From Candidatus Leptofilum gracile (GTDB lineage Bacteria > Chloroflexota > Anaerolineae > Promineifilales > Promineifilaceae), in NCBI GenBank assembly GCA_016713825.1, contig JADJOJ010000007.1:868001-932000 (forward strand): 64,000 nt of DNA. Direction: 5' to 3'. The stretch's first letter is position 1; every line of letters begins with the position of its first letter. The notes under the pieces were generated by a model. It was given only the letters and a program-made list of their open reading frames with translations, did no database searches and was not told where the DNA came from. Positions 16,885 to 24,196 of the stretch are shown piece after piece. The translations under genes were made by a program, and so were the position numbers.

Positions 16885-17931
16885 CTACTTCACGGTATCA
16901 AAGCTGAACTCCCAGCCGCCGAGCAGGGTAACGGTGCCCTGGCTGCCGGTGTCGATGGCAAACCACCAGGTGTCGCTGGCCCATTCGGCGGGCTGTTCGT
17001 GAATGAAGCGGGCATCTTCTGTGGTGCTGGTGCTAAAGCCAAAGATGGAGGCGAGGAAACGGCCGTTCTCATCAAAACCCATCGTCATTGTGTAATCAAC
17101 ATTCGGTTCTAGCGTCGTGTTGCGGACAAACTGGTCAGCGGCCGTCGCTTCACCATTTTCGACGGCGCTGCTGTGGGGCTGGGTGACCGCTTCCAACGTG
17201 ATGAGGCGGGTAGCATCCTCACGGTTCTGAGCATTTTGCAGAATGAAGGTGACGGGTGGATTCGTTTCATCCACCGCCGTTAGCGAAAAATCGAGCAAAA
17301 TCCCCTGTCCCGGTTGAAAGGTTCTGTCGCGCAATAGCGTGGATTGGGAAGCCAGCTGAACATCTTCAAATTCACCCACCTGAAAACCAGTGCCCTGCCA
17401 GCCAGGCAACCCTTCAATAAACAGAAGCTCGGTTTCCGGTCGGGTGTTGCTGACCATGCTTTCAATTTTGGTAAGCAGCCCGTCGTCGTCGTTGAAGTTG
17501 TTGCTGGAGCGACGGCCGTTTAGCAACACCACAGCCACCACAATGGCCACAACGACCAGCGCGCCAAGGCCGATGAGCAGGTTGCGATTTTGCAGAAGGG
17601 AAGAAGGGGGGGAAACGGCCGTTTCTGCCCCAGCCAGCTCCACAGCAAACGAGAGTGGCTCTTGTTGCGCCGCAGACAGCAGCGAGGCCCACTCTTCACG
17701 CGGGCGCAGCGCCTGACACCGCTCAATAAATTCCGGGATGCGCTGTTGACGGGCCAACAGTTGCAACAGCTCCACAATCTTGGCCGATTTATTCCGCCCT
17801 GGAATGTCATCGTAATCCAGGTTGAAGTCAAAGGCCAGTTCGTGCATTTCGTTGCTATCGAACGCCCGGTTCACCAGGTCGCGCAGGTCAGCCGCCCAGC
17901 TTTGTGGCGTTGTGGATGAATCTACAGACAT
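16885..17931 (-). CDS. Membrane protein with N-terminal effector-associated (EAD-like) domain
   Basis: The 348-residue product has three parts. Residues 10-85 (LRDLVNRAFDSNEMHELAFD, LDYDDIPGRNKSAKIVELL, then IPEFIERCQALRP) resemble the small helical effector-associated domains found fused to STAND NTPases, most like EAD7. This is from memory of the family. A transmembrane helix (LLIGLGALVVVAIVVAVVLL) follows at about 133. The C-terminal 190 residues are extracytoplasmic and beta-rich, perhaps a jelly-roll (WQGTGFQVGEFEDV, TFQPGQGILLDFSL). It may be an adaptor that links an intracellular death-fold-like contact to an outside sensor. No NTPase is adjacent. Confidence 0.6.
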   Translation of the reverse strand: MSVDSSTTPQSWAADLRDLVNRAFDSNEMHELAFDFNLDYDDIPGRNKSAKIVELLQLLARQQRIPEFIERCQALRPREEWASLLSAAQQEPLSFAVELAGAETAVSPPSSLLQNRNLLIGLGALVVVAIVVAVVLLNGRRSSNNFNDDDGLLTKIESMVSNTRPETELLFIEGLPGWQGTGFQVGEFEDVQLASQSTLLRDRTFQPGQGILLDFSLTAVDETNPPVTFILQNAQNREDATRLITLEAVTQPHSSAVENGEATAADQFVRNTTLEPNVDYTMTMGFDENGRFLASIFGFSTSTTEDARFIHEQPAEWASDTWWFAIDTGSQGTVTLLGGWEFSFDTVK

Positions 17932-18078
17932 GATACCCTCTCTGTTACTGTTTGTGGGATGCGCAAAGACGAATTGTCGTGCCCGATTTTAACATAAACC
18001 AGGTAGAAAAGAACGGCCGTTTGGCGTTGGCTTCTGGCGTTGGCTTCTATTGGTCGGATTGGCAATCCCACGTACAGG

Positions 18079-18618
18079 CTACAGGCGACGCAGGCGCTCG
18101 GCCGCTTGCAGCAGCACCAGCGCCGACGGCGCATCTGAGATTTGGCCAGCGAGGGCCATGTTCAAGACATCTTCGATCGGTTTGGTGTGCACTTCGATCA
18201 GTTCGGCCGGTTCGTGAGCGGTTGGGCCTAGGGTTACGGCCGTTGCCAAAAAAAAGTGGCCCACCTCATCACAAATGCCATTGGCAGTATAAAACTGCCC
18301 CAGATGCTCCAGCGATTCACAGACGCCGCCAACTTCTTCATGCAGCTCTTCCAGGGCGGCTTCTGCCAACGTTTGCCCTGGCTTTACGCCGCCCGCAGGC
18401 AGCTCCCAGCACCAATCGTCCACGGTGTAGCGGTAACTGTAGCAGAGCACAATTTCTTTTTGGGGCGTAACGGGGAGTATCCAAACGGCCGTTGCCTTGG
18501 TCACCGTGTTGTACACACCCTGGCTGCCGTCGGGCAGCAAAATTTCATCCTGACGCACGGCATACCAGGGGCACGACCAGGCAATCTTGGAAGACAATGT
18601 TTTGAATGGTTTATTCAT
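18079..18618 (-). CDS. NUDIX hydrolase (ADP-ribose pyrophosphatase-like)
   Basis: The product has 179 residues from the ATG at 18618. The longer ORF would overlap hypB. The Nudix box is GGVKPGQTLAEAALEELHEEVGG at about residues 81-103. The canonical first glutamate is Q and the arginine is E, but the metal-binding EExxEE core is kept. The upstream YRYTVDDWCWELPAGG is typical of ADP-ribose and other nucleoside-diphosphate-sugar hydrolases. It lies 26 bases after hypB, so it probably shares the hydrogenase transcript, but a functional link is not evident. Confidence 0.82.
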   Translation of the reverse strand: MNKPFKTLSSKIAWSCPWYAVRQDEILLPDGSQGVYNTVTKATAVWILPVTPQKEIVLCYSYRYTVDDWCWELPAGGVKPGQTLAEAALEELHEEVGGVCESLEHLGQFYTANGICDEVGHFFLATAVTLGPTAHEPAELIEVHTKPIEDVLNMALAGQISDAPSALVLLQAAERLRRL

Positions 18619-18644
18619 AATTTTGGGATCACACAGTTTGTGGC

Positions 18645-19301
18645 TCAACGTTTCAGGCGGGTGAGCAGCCAATCGCGCCATGCCTCGGTACCTTCGCCCG
18701 TTTTGCAGGAAAGCGGGAAGATTTTGGCCTGTGGGTTGAGGGTGGTGATGCCCGCCATAAAATAATCCAGGTCAAAATCAATGTAGGGCAGCAAATCCAT
18801 CTTGTTGAGGATGAGCGCATCAATGCCTCGGTAGATGTTGGGGTATTTGTACGGTTTGTCGTCCCCCTCTGGCACGCTGGCAATGACGATGTTGAAATGG
18901 GTGCCTAGCTTAAACGAGGCGGGGCAGATGAGGTTGCCCACATTTTCCACAATGAGCAGATCGATCTCGTCTAGGGGCAGGTTGTGCAGCCCGCTGGCCA
19001 CCTGCACGGCGTCCAGGTGGCAGTTACCACCGGTGTTGATTTGCACGGCGGGCATGCCAACGGCCGTTATCTTATCCGCATCAATGGTAACCGGAGCAGT
19101 ATCCCCCTCGATGACCCCAATTTTTAGCTGGTCTTGCAGCAGCCCAATGGTGCGCAATATGACGCTGGTTTTGCCCGATCCGGGCGACGCCAGCACGTTG
19201 ATTCCCAAAATGCCTTTCTCATCCAGCAGCGCCTGGTTTTTGGCGGCCAACTCATCGTTGGCATTCAGGATATTTTCAACAATAGGTACGCGTTGTTTCA
19301 T
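18645..19301 (-). CDS. hypB: Hydrogenase nickel incorporation GTPase HypB
   Basis: HypB is a GTPase that passes nickel, with HypA, into [NiFe]-hydrogenase large subunits. The product has 218 residues. Walker A is ASPGSGKTSVIL near residue 39. The dimer-interface metal site includes GGNCHLD near 92 and ENVGNLICPASF near 119, and LNKMDLLPY supplies guanine specificity. There is no His-rich N-terminal storage tail. It overlaps hypA by four bases (ATGA), indicating coupled translation. It lies downstream of the hydrogenase structural genes. Confidence 0.95.
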   Translation of the reverse strand: MKQRVPIVENILNANDELAAKNQALLDEKGILGINVLASPGSGKTSVILRTIGLLQDQLKIGVIEGDTAPVTIDADKITAVGMPAVQINTGGNCHLDAVQVASGLHNLPLDEIDLLIVENVGNLICPASFKLGTHFNIVIASVPEGDDKPYKYPNIYRGIDALILNKMDLLPYIDFDLDYFMAGITTLNPQAKIFPLSCKTGEGTEAWRDWLLTRLKR

Positions 19302-19660
19302 TTAGATTCTCCAATTGGTTCCTGATCAACGTCAATCGCCTCCAGGAAAAACTCTTCCCCGGCGATCACCCGGCTGTGGGTGCTGGCGCAAGCGGGGCAA
19401 GGCAGCGATTCGCCGGGCGAATAGGTATGCTGGCAGACCTGGCACTGCATCTGGGCCGGAACGCGCCGAAAATGGAGCGTTGCGCCCGCGGCCATTGTTC
19501 CTTCACTCACAAAATCCCAGTAAAACTGCACGGAATCATCGACAATGGAAGCCAACTCGCCAATCACCAGGTAGAGGTCGGTAATGCGCGTGGCTTTTGT
19601 GTCTGTGGCATAGCGCATGGCAATTTCCAGGATATTTTCGGTAACCATTAATTCATGCAT
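19298..19660 (-). CDS. hypA: Hydrogenase maturation nickel metallochaperone HypA
   Basis: The product has 120 residues starting at the ATG at 19660. MHELMVTENILE places the nickel-binding histidine at position 2, which fixes the start. The zinc site is CQVCQHTYSPGESLPCPAC at about residues 75-93, two CxxC pairs. HypA delivers nickel to the large subunit with HypB. An intrinsic terminator lies upstream at 19727-19783, so hypA-hypB may have its own promoter between 19661 and 19726 or depend on read-through. Confidence 0.95.
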   Translation of the reverse strand: MHELMVTENILEIAMRYATDTKATRITDLYLVIGELASIVDDSVQFYWDFVSEGTMAAGATLHFRRVPAQMQCQVCQHTYSPGESLPCPACASTHSRVIAGEEFFLEAIDVDQEPIGESK

Positions 19661-19726
19661 AGTGCGTATTGTCCCCTCAATTGAGCCATTTGCGCAAATA
19701 TGGCCCGCACAAAAGTGGTGACAACA

Positions 19727-19783
19727 AAAAAGGACAGGCCACAATTGTCGTTTACGAAAATAATCGTGTAACGCTGTGGCCTG
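19727..19783 (-). terminator. Intrinsic terminator between cNMP-domain gene and hypA
   Basis: On the minus strand CAGGCCACA and TGTGGCCTG close a long stem that has a second inner hairpin (CGTTACACG / CGTAAACG). It is followed by TCC and a run of six T. Confidence 0.65.
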
Positions 19784-19905
19784 GTCTCCACCAAACCGCG
19801 CCCTCAGCTGGCACGGTCAGGGGACCCGGAGCCCATTACTTGATTTATTTTTGATTCACAAATGTGGCCTGCCCTGCCAGAAAAAACCAGTAGGGGCAAA
19901 CAATC

Positions 19906-20394
19906 TTAGACGGGTACGGTGGCGGCTGCCAGCAGCACGCGGGTTGCATGCAGGCGCGCCATGGTGGTGCGGGCCAGCTGGGTTTGCAGGCCGTAAGCAA
20001 GATCGTGGTCCTGATCGCACAGGTCGCGCAGGGCCAGGGCGTCTATTTTTAGCAAACGGCAGGGTTCGACGGATACGGCCGTTGCCGTCAATTTATACGG
20101 TTCAATCAGCGCAGAAATGCCCACAATCTCGCCGGGATTGATCGTGCCAATCATAAAATCTTTGCGCAGCTGGGGCAGATTTTCATCCATCACCACATAA
20201 TGCAGTTCAATGCCGCCACTTTGCAACAGAAAAAGCGCGTTGGCCGCATACCCCATGTGGAACAAAATCGTATTGACGTCGATCGCCATTTCTTCGGTCA
20301 GCATCGCCACTTCCCGCAGCTGGTTATGCGACATAAAGGCAAAAAAGGGATAACGGCGCAGCAGTTCTGGGGAAACCATCTGTTCATCCTCCAA
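19906..20394 (-). CDS. Cyclic nucleotide-binding domain protein without DNA-binding domain
   Basis: The 162 residues form one Crp-type beta-roll. FFAFMSHNQLREVAM, TILFHMGYAANALFLLQSGGIELHYV and GEIVGISALIEPYKLTATAVSVEPCRLLKID trace the cNMP-binding fold. The phosphate-binding GE is kept but the typical RSA arginine-serine pair is replaced (GISALIEPY). After the roll only about 40 helical residues remain, with no helix-turn-helix. It is therefore a sensor or regulatory subunit rather than a transcription factor. It sits between the hydrogenase protease and hypA. Confidence 0.75.
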   Translation of the reverse strand: MEDEQMVSPELLRRYPFFAFMSHNQLREVAMLTEEMAIDVNTILFHMGYAANALFLLQSGGIELHYVVMDENLPQLRKDFMIGTINPGEIVGISALIEPYKLTATAVSVEPCRLLKIDALALRDLCDQDHDLAYGLQTQLARTTMARLHATRVLLAAATVPV

Positions 20395-20404
20395 ACTTTT
20401 GGAC

Positions 20405-20634
20405 GCTGATGAACGCGGATGACGCGGATTTTTTCATTTAACCGCGTGAATCGGCATTCCAACTATCTTTGCAGATTTTTTTTACCCACCAGAGGGAGTG
20501 TCTTACCCGCGTAAGCGGGTGTCCATCTTTTCAGAGTGGATTCCCGCATTCGCGGAGCCTGCCCTCACGAAGGTGGGGAATGACAATCAAAAGGGCAAAG
20601 ATAGTGGGCATTCATCAACGTCCAGTAAAAATGT
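20405..20634. other. Intergenic region with REP-like palindromes, no gene seen
   Basis: The gap holds a GATGAACGCGGATGACGCGGA element near 20408 and a CCCGCGTAAGCGGG hairpin followed by a GGATTCCCGC element near 20505-20560. Relatives of both occur at 49205 and 46890. The region may hold a processing or stability hairpin within the hydrogenase transcript. Confidence 0.5.
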
Positions 20635-21114
20635 TTAAACGAGCTCAGCCCGGGCAAACAAGGTTTGCACCAGGTCTAGCACAACGGCCGTTGCCTCTGG
20701 CACTGCGGCTGCCACTTCCGGGGAGAGCTCATCAGAAAAGTCGTAAACACGTTCGGCTTCAACAGCCACAATCTGGATGGCAGTGGGCAGGGCGGCGCCC
20801 ATCTGGCGGCCCAGCTGGATGGCGGTTTGCAGCGAGGTGTCGTGAACGGCCGTTGTGTGCCCCGCCGACAAATCGGGCAAAGCGTCTAGCGGGAAGGTGG
20901 TGACCTGGCCAGAACGGCCGTTCTTCGTCTGAATCGAATCAACAATAATGACCCGATCGTAGCCGATCAGCCGCTCCATCAAGCTTAAACCACCCAGCGC
21001 CAGGCAATCTACCTCCACCTGCGGCAGCCGCTCCTGAACCGCATCGGCCACCACCCAACCAATACCATCATCGCCCAAAATAGGGTTACCCAAACCCACC
21101 ACCAACGTCTTCAT
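20635..21114 (-). CDS. [NiFe]-hydrogenase maturation protease
   Basis: The 159-residue endopeptidase would remove the C-terminal tail of the large subunit after nickel insertion. It has GLGNPILGDDGIGW at residues 7-20, which includes the first nickel-contacting aspartate/glutamate position. It also has YDRVIIVDSIQTK with the second aspartate, and AVHDTSLQTAIQLGRQMG with the conserved HD. It starts two bases after the mvhA stop, so it is co-translated with its substrate. Length matches HycI/HoxW/FrhD proteases. Confidence 0.92.
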   Translation of the reverse strand: MKTLVVGLGNPILGDDGIGWVVADAVQERLPQVEVDCLALGGLSLMERLIGYDRVIIVDSIQTKNGRSGQVTTFPLDALPDLSAGHTTAVHDTSLQTAIQLGRQMGAALPTAIQIVAVEAERVYDFSDELSPEVAAAVPEATAVVLDLVQTLFARAELV

Positions 21115-21116
21115 AA

Positions 21117-22607
21117 TTAGCGCTCACACAAAAAGGCAGGATGCACATATTGGCTCAGCACATCCATCACCTCGCCTTCATTGTTGCGGATGGTCACTTG
21201 CAGCGGCATCTGCCCCGGCAAGGAATGCGTAGCGCAGCCAAAGCACGGGTCATAGGCGCGGAACGCCATCTCCACCATGTTCAGCAGCCCCTCATTCACC
21301 ACCGTGCCCTTCTTAATCAAGCTTTTTGCCGCCTTTTTGATCGACATCGTGATGGGGGCGTAATTGTTTGTCGTCCCCACGATCAGGTTCACTTTGGTCA
21401 GGATACCCCGCTCGTCGGTCCAGTAATGGTGCGTCAGCGTGCCGCGCGGCGCTTCCACAATGCCCACGCCTTCGGTTGGCGTCTGGGTGGGCACATTGTG
21501 CAGCTTGTCGGAAGTGATCTCCTCGTCGGTGGCCAGCTCTACCAGGCGCTCGGCCGCGTACAGCAGTTCGACCAGCCGGGCCCAATGGGTGGCCAGCCGC
21601 TGGTGCACCGGCTTGCCGCCCAGCGTATCGTAAAATTGCTCGTACCGCTCCTGGGCCAGCGGCGTAGCCATGCCGTCAGACGCGTTCAGGCGAGAGAGGG
21701 GCGTGGCCATGTAGACGCCAGAATCGTTGCCATCGGTGAACCCTTTCCAGCCTACGTTTTTCAGGTAGGGGAACTTCAGGTAGGTCCACGGCTCCACGTG
21801 TTCGGCAATCCAGTCGGTGTAGTCGGCGGGGGCATATTTGCCCAAGCGCTTGCCATCTGGGTCTACGATGCTCACTTTGCCATCGTAAAAGTTGACGTGG
21901 TTGTTCTCATCGACCATGCCCATGTAATGGGTTTTGTGGGTGTAGATATCGCCCAAAATCAGGTCCACGTAATACGGATTGCCCATGACCAGATCGCTAA
22001 AAAGTTGCAGGCTAAACTGGGCAAACTCGATGCCCCAGCGCCCCATCTTTTCAATTTCTTGCCGCTCGGCCTCGGTGAGTCCCTTGGTGACGCCGCCGGG
22101 GATGGAGGTGCAAGGATGCACTTTGCGCCCGCCCAACATTTCCACGACGGTGTGGCCATATTTGCGGGCCTGAATTACTTTGCCGCCAATCTCTAGCCCC
22201 ACTTTGTGAATGACGCCCAAAATGTTGCGCTGGGCGACGGGGGCATCTGGCCCCATCACAAAATCTGGCCCGCCGAGGGCGTAAAAGTGGGTGGTGTGGT
22301 CGGTAAAGTAAAAGCCCATGTAGAGCAGTTCGCGCAGCTTCTTGGCGGCGGAGGTTGGCTCTACGCCGTAGACGGCGTCGCCCGCTTTGGCGGCGGCCAT
22401 GTGGTGCGCCTCTGGGCAGACGCCACAGATGCGGTTGGTGAGCACGGGCATCTCTTCGACGGGGCGGCCCACGCAAAAGCGCTCGAAGCCGCGCAGTTCT
22501 GGAATTTGGAAGTAGGTGTTGGCCACGTCGCCTTCTTCGTTGAGGAAGATGTCGATTTTGCCATGCCCTTCCAGCCGGGTGATAGGATCAATGGTTATGC
22601 GTTCCAT
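21117..22607 (-). CDS. mvhA: [NiFe]-hydrogenase large subunit, group 3c (MvhA-like)
   Basis: This cytoplasmic catalytic subunit (496 residues) carries the Ni-Fe(CN)2CO site. The N-terminal L1 motif RICGVCPEAHH and the C-terminal L2 motif DPCFGCATH provide the four cysteine ligands. MERITIDPITRLEGHGKI is the usual start. About 34 residues follow the histidine of L2, which fits a removable C-terminal peptide and the protease encoded immediately downstream. Association with MvhG, MvhD and HdrABC places it in group 3c, which oxidises H2 and passes electrons to a bifurcating heterodisulfide reductase. A blast search would confirm the subgroup. Confidence 0.93.
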   Translation of the reverse strand: MERITIDPITRLEGHGKIDIFLNEEGDVANTYFQIPELRGFERFCVGRPVEEMPVLTNRICGVCPEAHHMAAAKAGDAVYGVEPTSAAKKLRELLYMGFYFTDHTTHFYALGGPDFVMGPDAPVAQRNILGVIHKVGLEIGGKVIQARKYGHTVVEMLGGRKVHPCTSIPGGVTKGLTEAERQEIEKMGRWGIEFAQFSLQLFSDLVMGNPYYVDLILGDIYTHKTHYMGMVDENNHVNFYDGKVSIVDPDGKRLGKYAPADYTDWIAEHVEPWTYLKFPYLKNVGWKGFTDGNDSGVYMATPLSRLNASDGMATPLAQERYEQFYDTLGGKPVHQRLATHWARLVELLYAAERLVELATDEEITSDKLHNVPTQTPTEGVGIVEAPRGTLTHHYWTDERGILTKVNLIVGTTNNYAPITMSIKKAAKSLIKKGTVVNEGLLNMVEMAFRAYDPCFGCATHSLPGQMPLQVTIRNNEGEVMDVLSQYVHPAFLCER

Positions 22608-22620
22608 AATTTTTCTCCAG

Positions 22621-23601
22621 TTAGCTTACGGCCGTTTTCGACGCATGCAGCAAAGAATGGGCCAGGTTAAAGCGGTAAAAAGTGCCAGCCGGGTCTACGA
22701 TGTCGTCGAGGATGCGGTCAATTTCTTTGGGGTCATTGGAGTCGATAACGGAGGAAACGGCCGTCATCAACCGCGCCCCATAATCCACCACATCCTGCGC
22801 CGGACCGTAACAGCCCGCGCACGGTGCCCCCACCGCCGGGCAAAGCGCCCCGCAGCCGTCCCGCGTCGCCGGCCCATTGCACAAAATCCCCTGCTCCAGC
22901 AGGCACAACACCGGGTCTATCTCGGCCACCTCATGCAGCCGCCTAAACTTGGTGATCTTTTTGACGTTGCGAATACGGCCGCATTCATCACACACCGTCG
23001 AACCGCCCGCCCCAATCACACTCCCCTTCGGCGGCAGCTCCGCCTGGCCGTGCAGCACCTGAATCACCAGGTCAATCACCGCCCCAATCTGGTGCGACTC
23101 TGGCGGGCAGCCCGGCATGTAATAATCCACATCCACCACCTGGTCCAACGTGCGTACAATGGTGTTAAAAATCGGCAGCGTCAGCGTCCCCTCCGGCACC
23201 TCGTAGCTGTACTGCGGCCGAATGCCCAGCGTGTCGCTGGTGATGCTGTCGTACGCCGCCGCAAACACCTCCTCCCGCGACGAGAGATTGGCCAGCCCCG
23301 GCACGCACCCTTCCGTAGCGCACGAACCAAACGAGACCAAAATTTGCGACTTCTGCCGCAGCAGCTTCGCCATGTGCGCATTTTCCTCATTGCGAATGCC
23401 GCCGTTGAACAGCGTCAGCAAAATCGATTTATCGGGCATTTCCTCCACATCTTTGTACTTGGCGTCCATCGCCACCGGCCAAAACGCCACGTCGAAGTTG
23501 GCATCCACGTCCAAAATCTTTTCGCCGATATTCAGCACGGCAATCTCGCAGCCACCGCAAGACGCGGCCCAATACATGGCAAACTTCGGTTTTTCACTCA
23601 T
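22621..23601 (-). CDS. mvhG: [NiFe]-hydrogenase small subunit (MvhG-like)
   Basis: The 326-residue iron-sulfur subunit relays electrons from the Ni-Fe site. WAASCGGCEIAVLN (residues 11-24), SFGSCATEGCVPG (about 96) and YYMPGCPPESHQI (about 163) are ligands of the proximal [4Fe4S] cluster. The C-terminal cysteines (TVCDECGRIR, ILCNGPATRDGCGALCP, GAPCAGCYG) can hold medial and distal clusters. There is no Tat signal, so the enzyme is cytoplasmic. It overlaps mvhD by four bases. MvhG, not the group 1 small subunit, is the better match by length and motif. Confidence 0.92.
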   Translation of the reverse strand: MSEKPKFAMYWAASCGGCEIAVLNIGEKILDVDANFDVAFWPVAMDAKYKDVEEMPDKSILLTLFNGGIRNEENAHMAKLLRQKSQILVSFGSCATEGCVPGLANLSSREEVFAAAYDSITSDTLGIRPQYSYEVPEGTLTLPIFNTIVRTLDQVVDVDYYMPGCPPESHQIGAVIDLVIQVLHGQAELPPKGSVIGAGGSTVCDECGRIRNVKKITKFRRLHEVAEIDPVLCLLEQGILCNGPATRDGCGALCPAVGAPCAGCYGPAQDVVDYGARLMTAVSSVIDSNDPKEIDRILDDIVDPAGTFYRFNLAHSLLHASKTAVS

Positions 23602-24068
23602 GCCACTACCTCCTCTACCGCTGGATGTTCGCCAATGATGGTGGCCTCACGCATGCGCCCCGGCCAGTTCAGCGGCCCCAGCGCCCGCACCTCCTCCACC
23701 ATCTTGGTGATCTCCTGCGCCAGCATCACGCCCTGCGCGGCGCTGGCCCACACCAGCTTCACCCGCTCTGGCTCGATGCCCATCTGCGCCAGCGTGCGCT
23801 GCAACAGCTTCACTCGGCGCATCGTTTTGTAATTTTGCTCAATGTAATGGCACTCCCCCGGATGACAACCGGTAATCAGCACCGCATCCGCCCCTTCAGA
23901 AAGCGCCTTCAGGATAAATGTGGGGTCTACCCGCCCCGAACACATCAGCCGGATGAGGCGAATGTTGGGCGGATATTTCACCCGCGCTGTGCCAGCCAGG
24001 TCGGCGGCGCGGTAGCTGCACCAGTTACAGGTGAAGCCGATGATGATAGGTTCAAATTTTTCGCTCAT
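23598..24068 (-). CDS. mvhD: Hydrogenase iron-sulfur subunit delta (MvhD)
   Basis: The 156-residue MvhD is the electron connector between hydrogenase and HdrA. The sequence FTCNWCSYRAADLAGTARVKYP opens the protein, followed by RLMCSGRVDPTFI and ITGCHPGECHYIEQN. These cysteines bind the [2Fe2S] cluster that docks to HdrA. It lies directly between hdrA and mvhG, the classic order. It strongly supports formation of an Mvh-Hdr supercomplex rather than a stand-alone hydrogenase. Confidence 0.95.
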   Translation of the reverse strand: MSEKFEPIIIGFTCNWCSYRAADLAGTARVKYPPNIRLIRLMCSGRVDPTFILKALSEGADAVLITGCHPGECHYIEQNYKTMRRVKLLQRTLAQMGIEPERVKLVWASAAQGVMLAQEITKMVEEVRALGPLNWPGRMREATIIGEHPAVEEVVA

Positions 24069-24088
24069 GGTTTCCTCTTTTCTCAGCG

Positions 24089-24188
24089 AGTAATCCGTAA
24101 TCAGTAAACCGTGAACGGTAATCGGTAAAACGAATGACTGATTACCGATTACCGATTACCGATTACCGATTACCGATTACCGATTACC
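24089..24188. repeat. GATTACC tandem heptamer repeat with inverted partner
   Basis: About seven exact GATTACC units run from 24140 to 24187, preceded by inverted words GTAATCCGTAATCAG and GGTAATCGGTAA. The array fills the hdrA-mvhD gap and would form a hairpin in the operon mRNA. Relatives lie at 7525-7590 and inside trpF near 28535. Confidence 0.85.
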
Positions 24189-24196
24189 GTTCCCCG

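Noticed and set aside
16885..17931. Trp operon member downstream of trpB
   Set aside because: It lies upstream on the same strand, has its own anchored architecture and no metabolic motif.
24140..24187. Regular GATTACC array as a CRISPR
   Set aside because: Units are 7 bases with no spacers and no cas genes are near. It is a tandem repeat.
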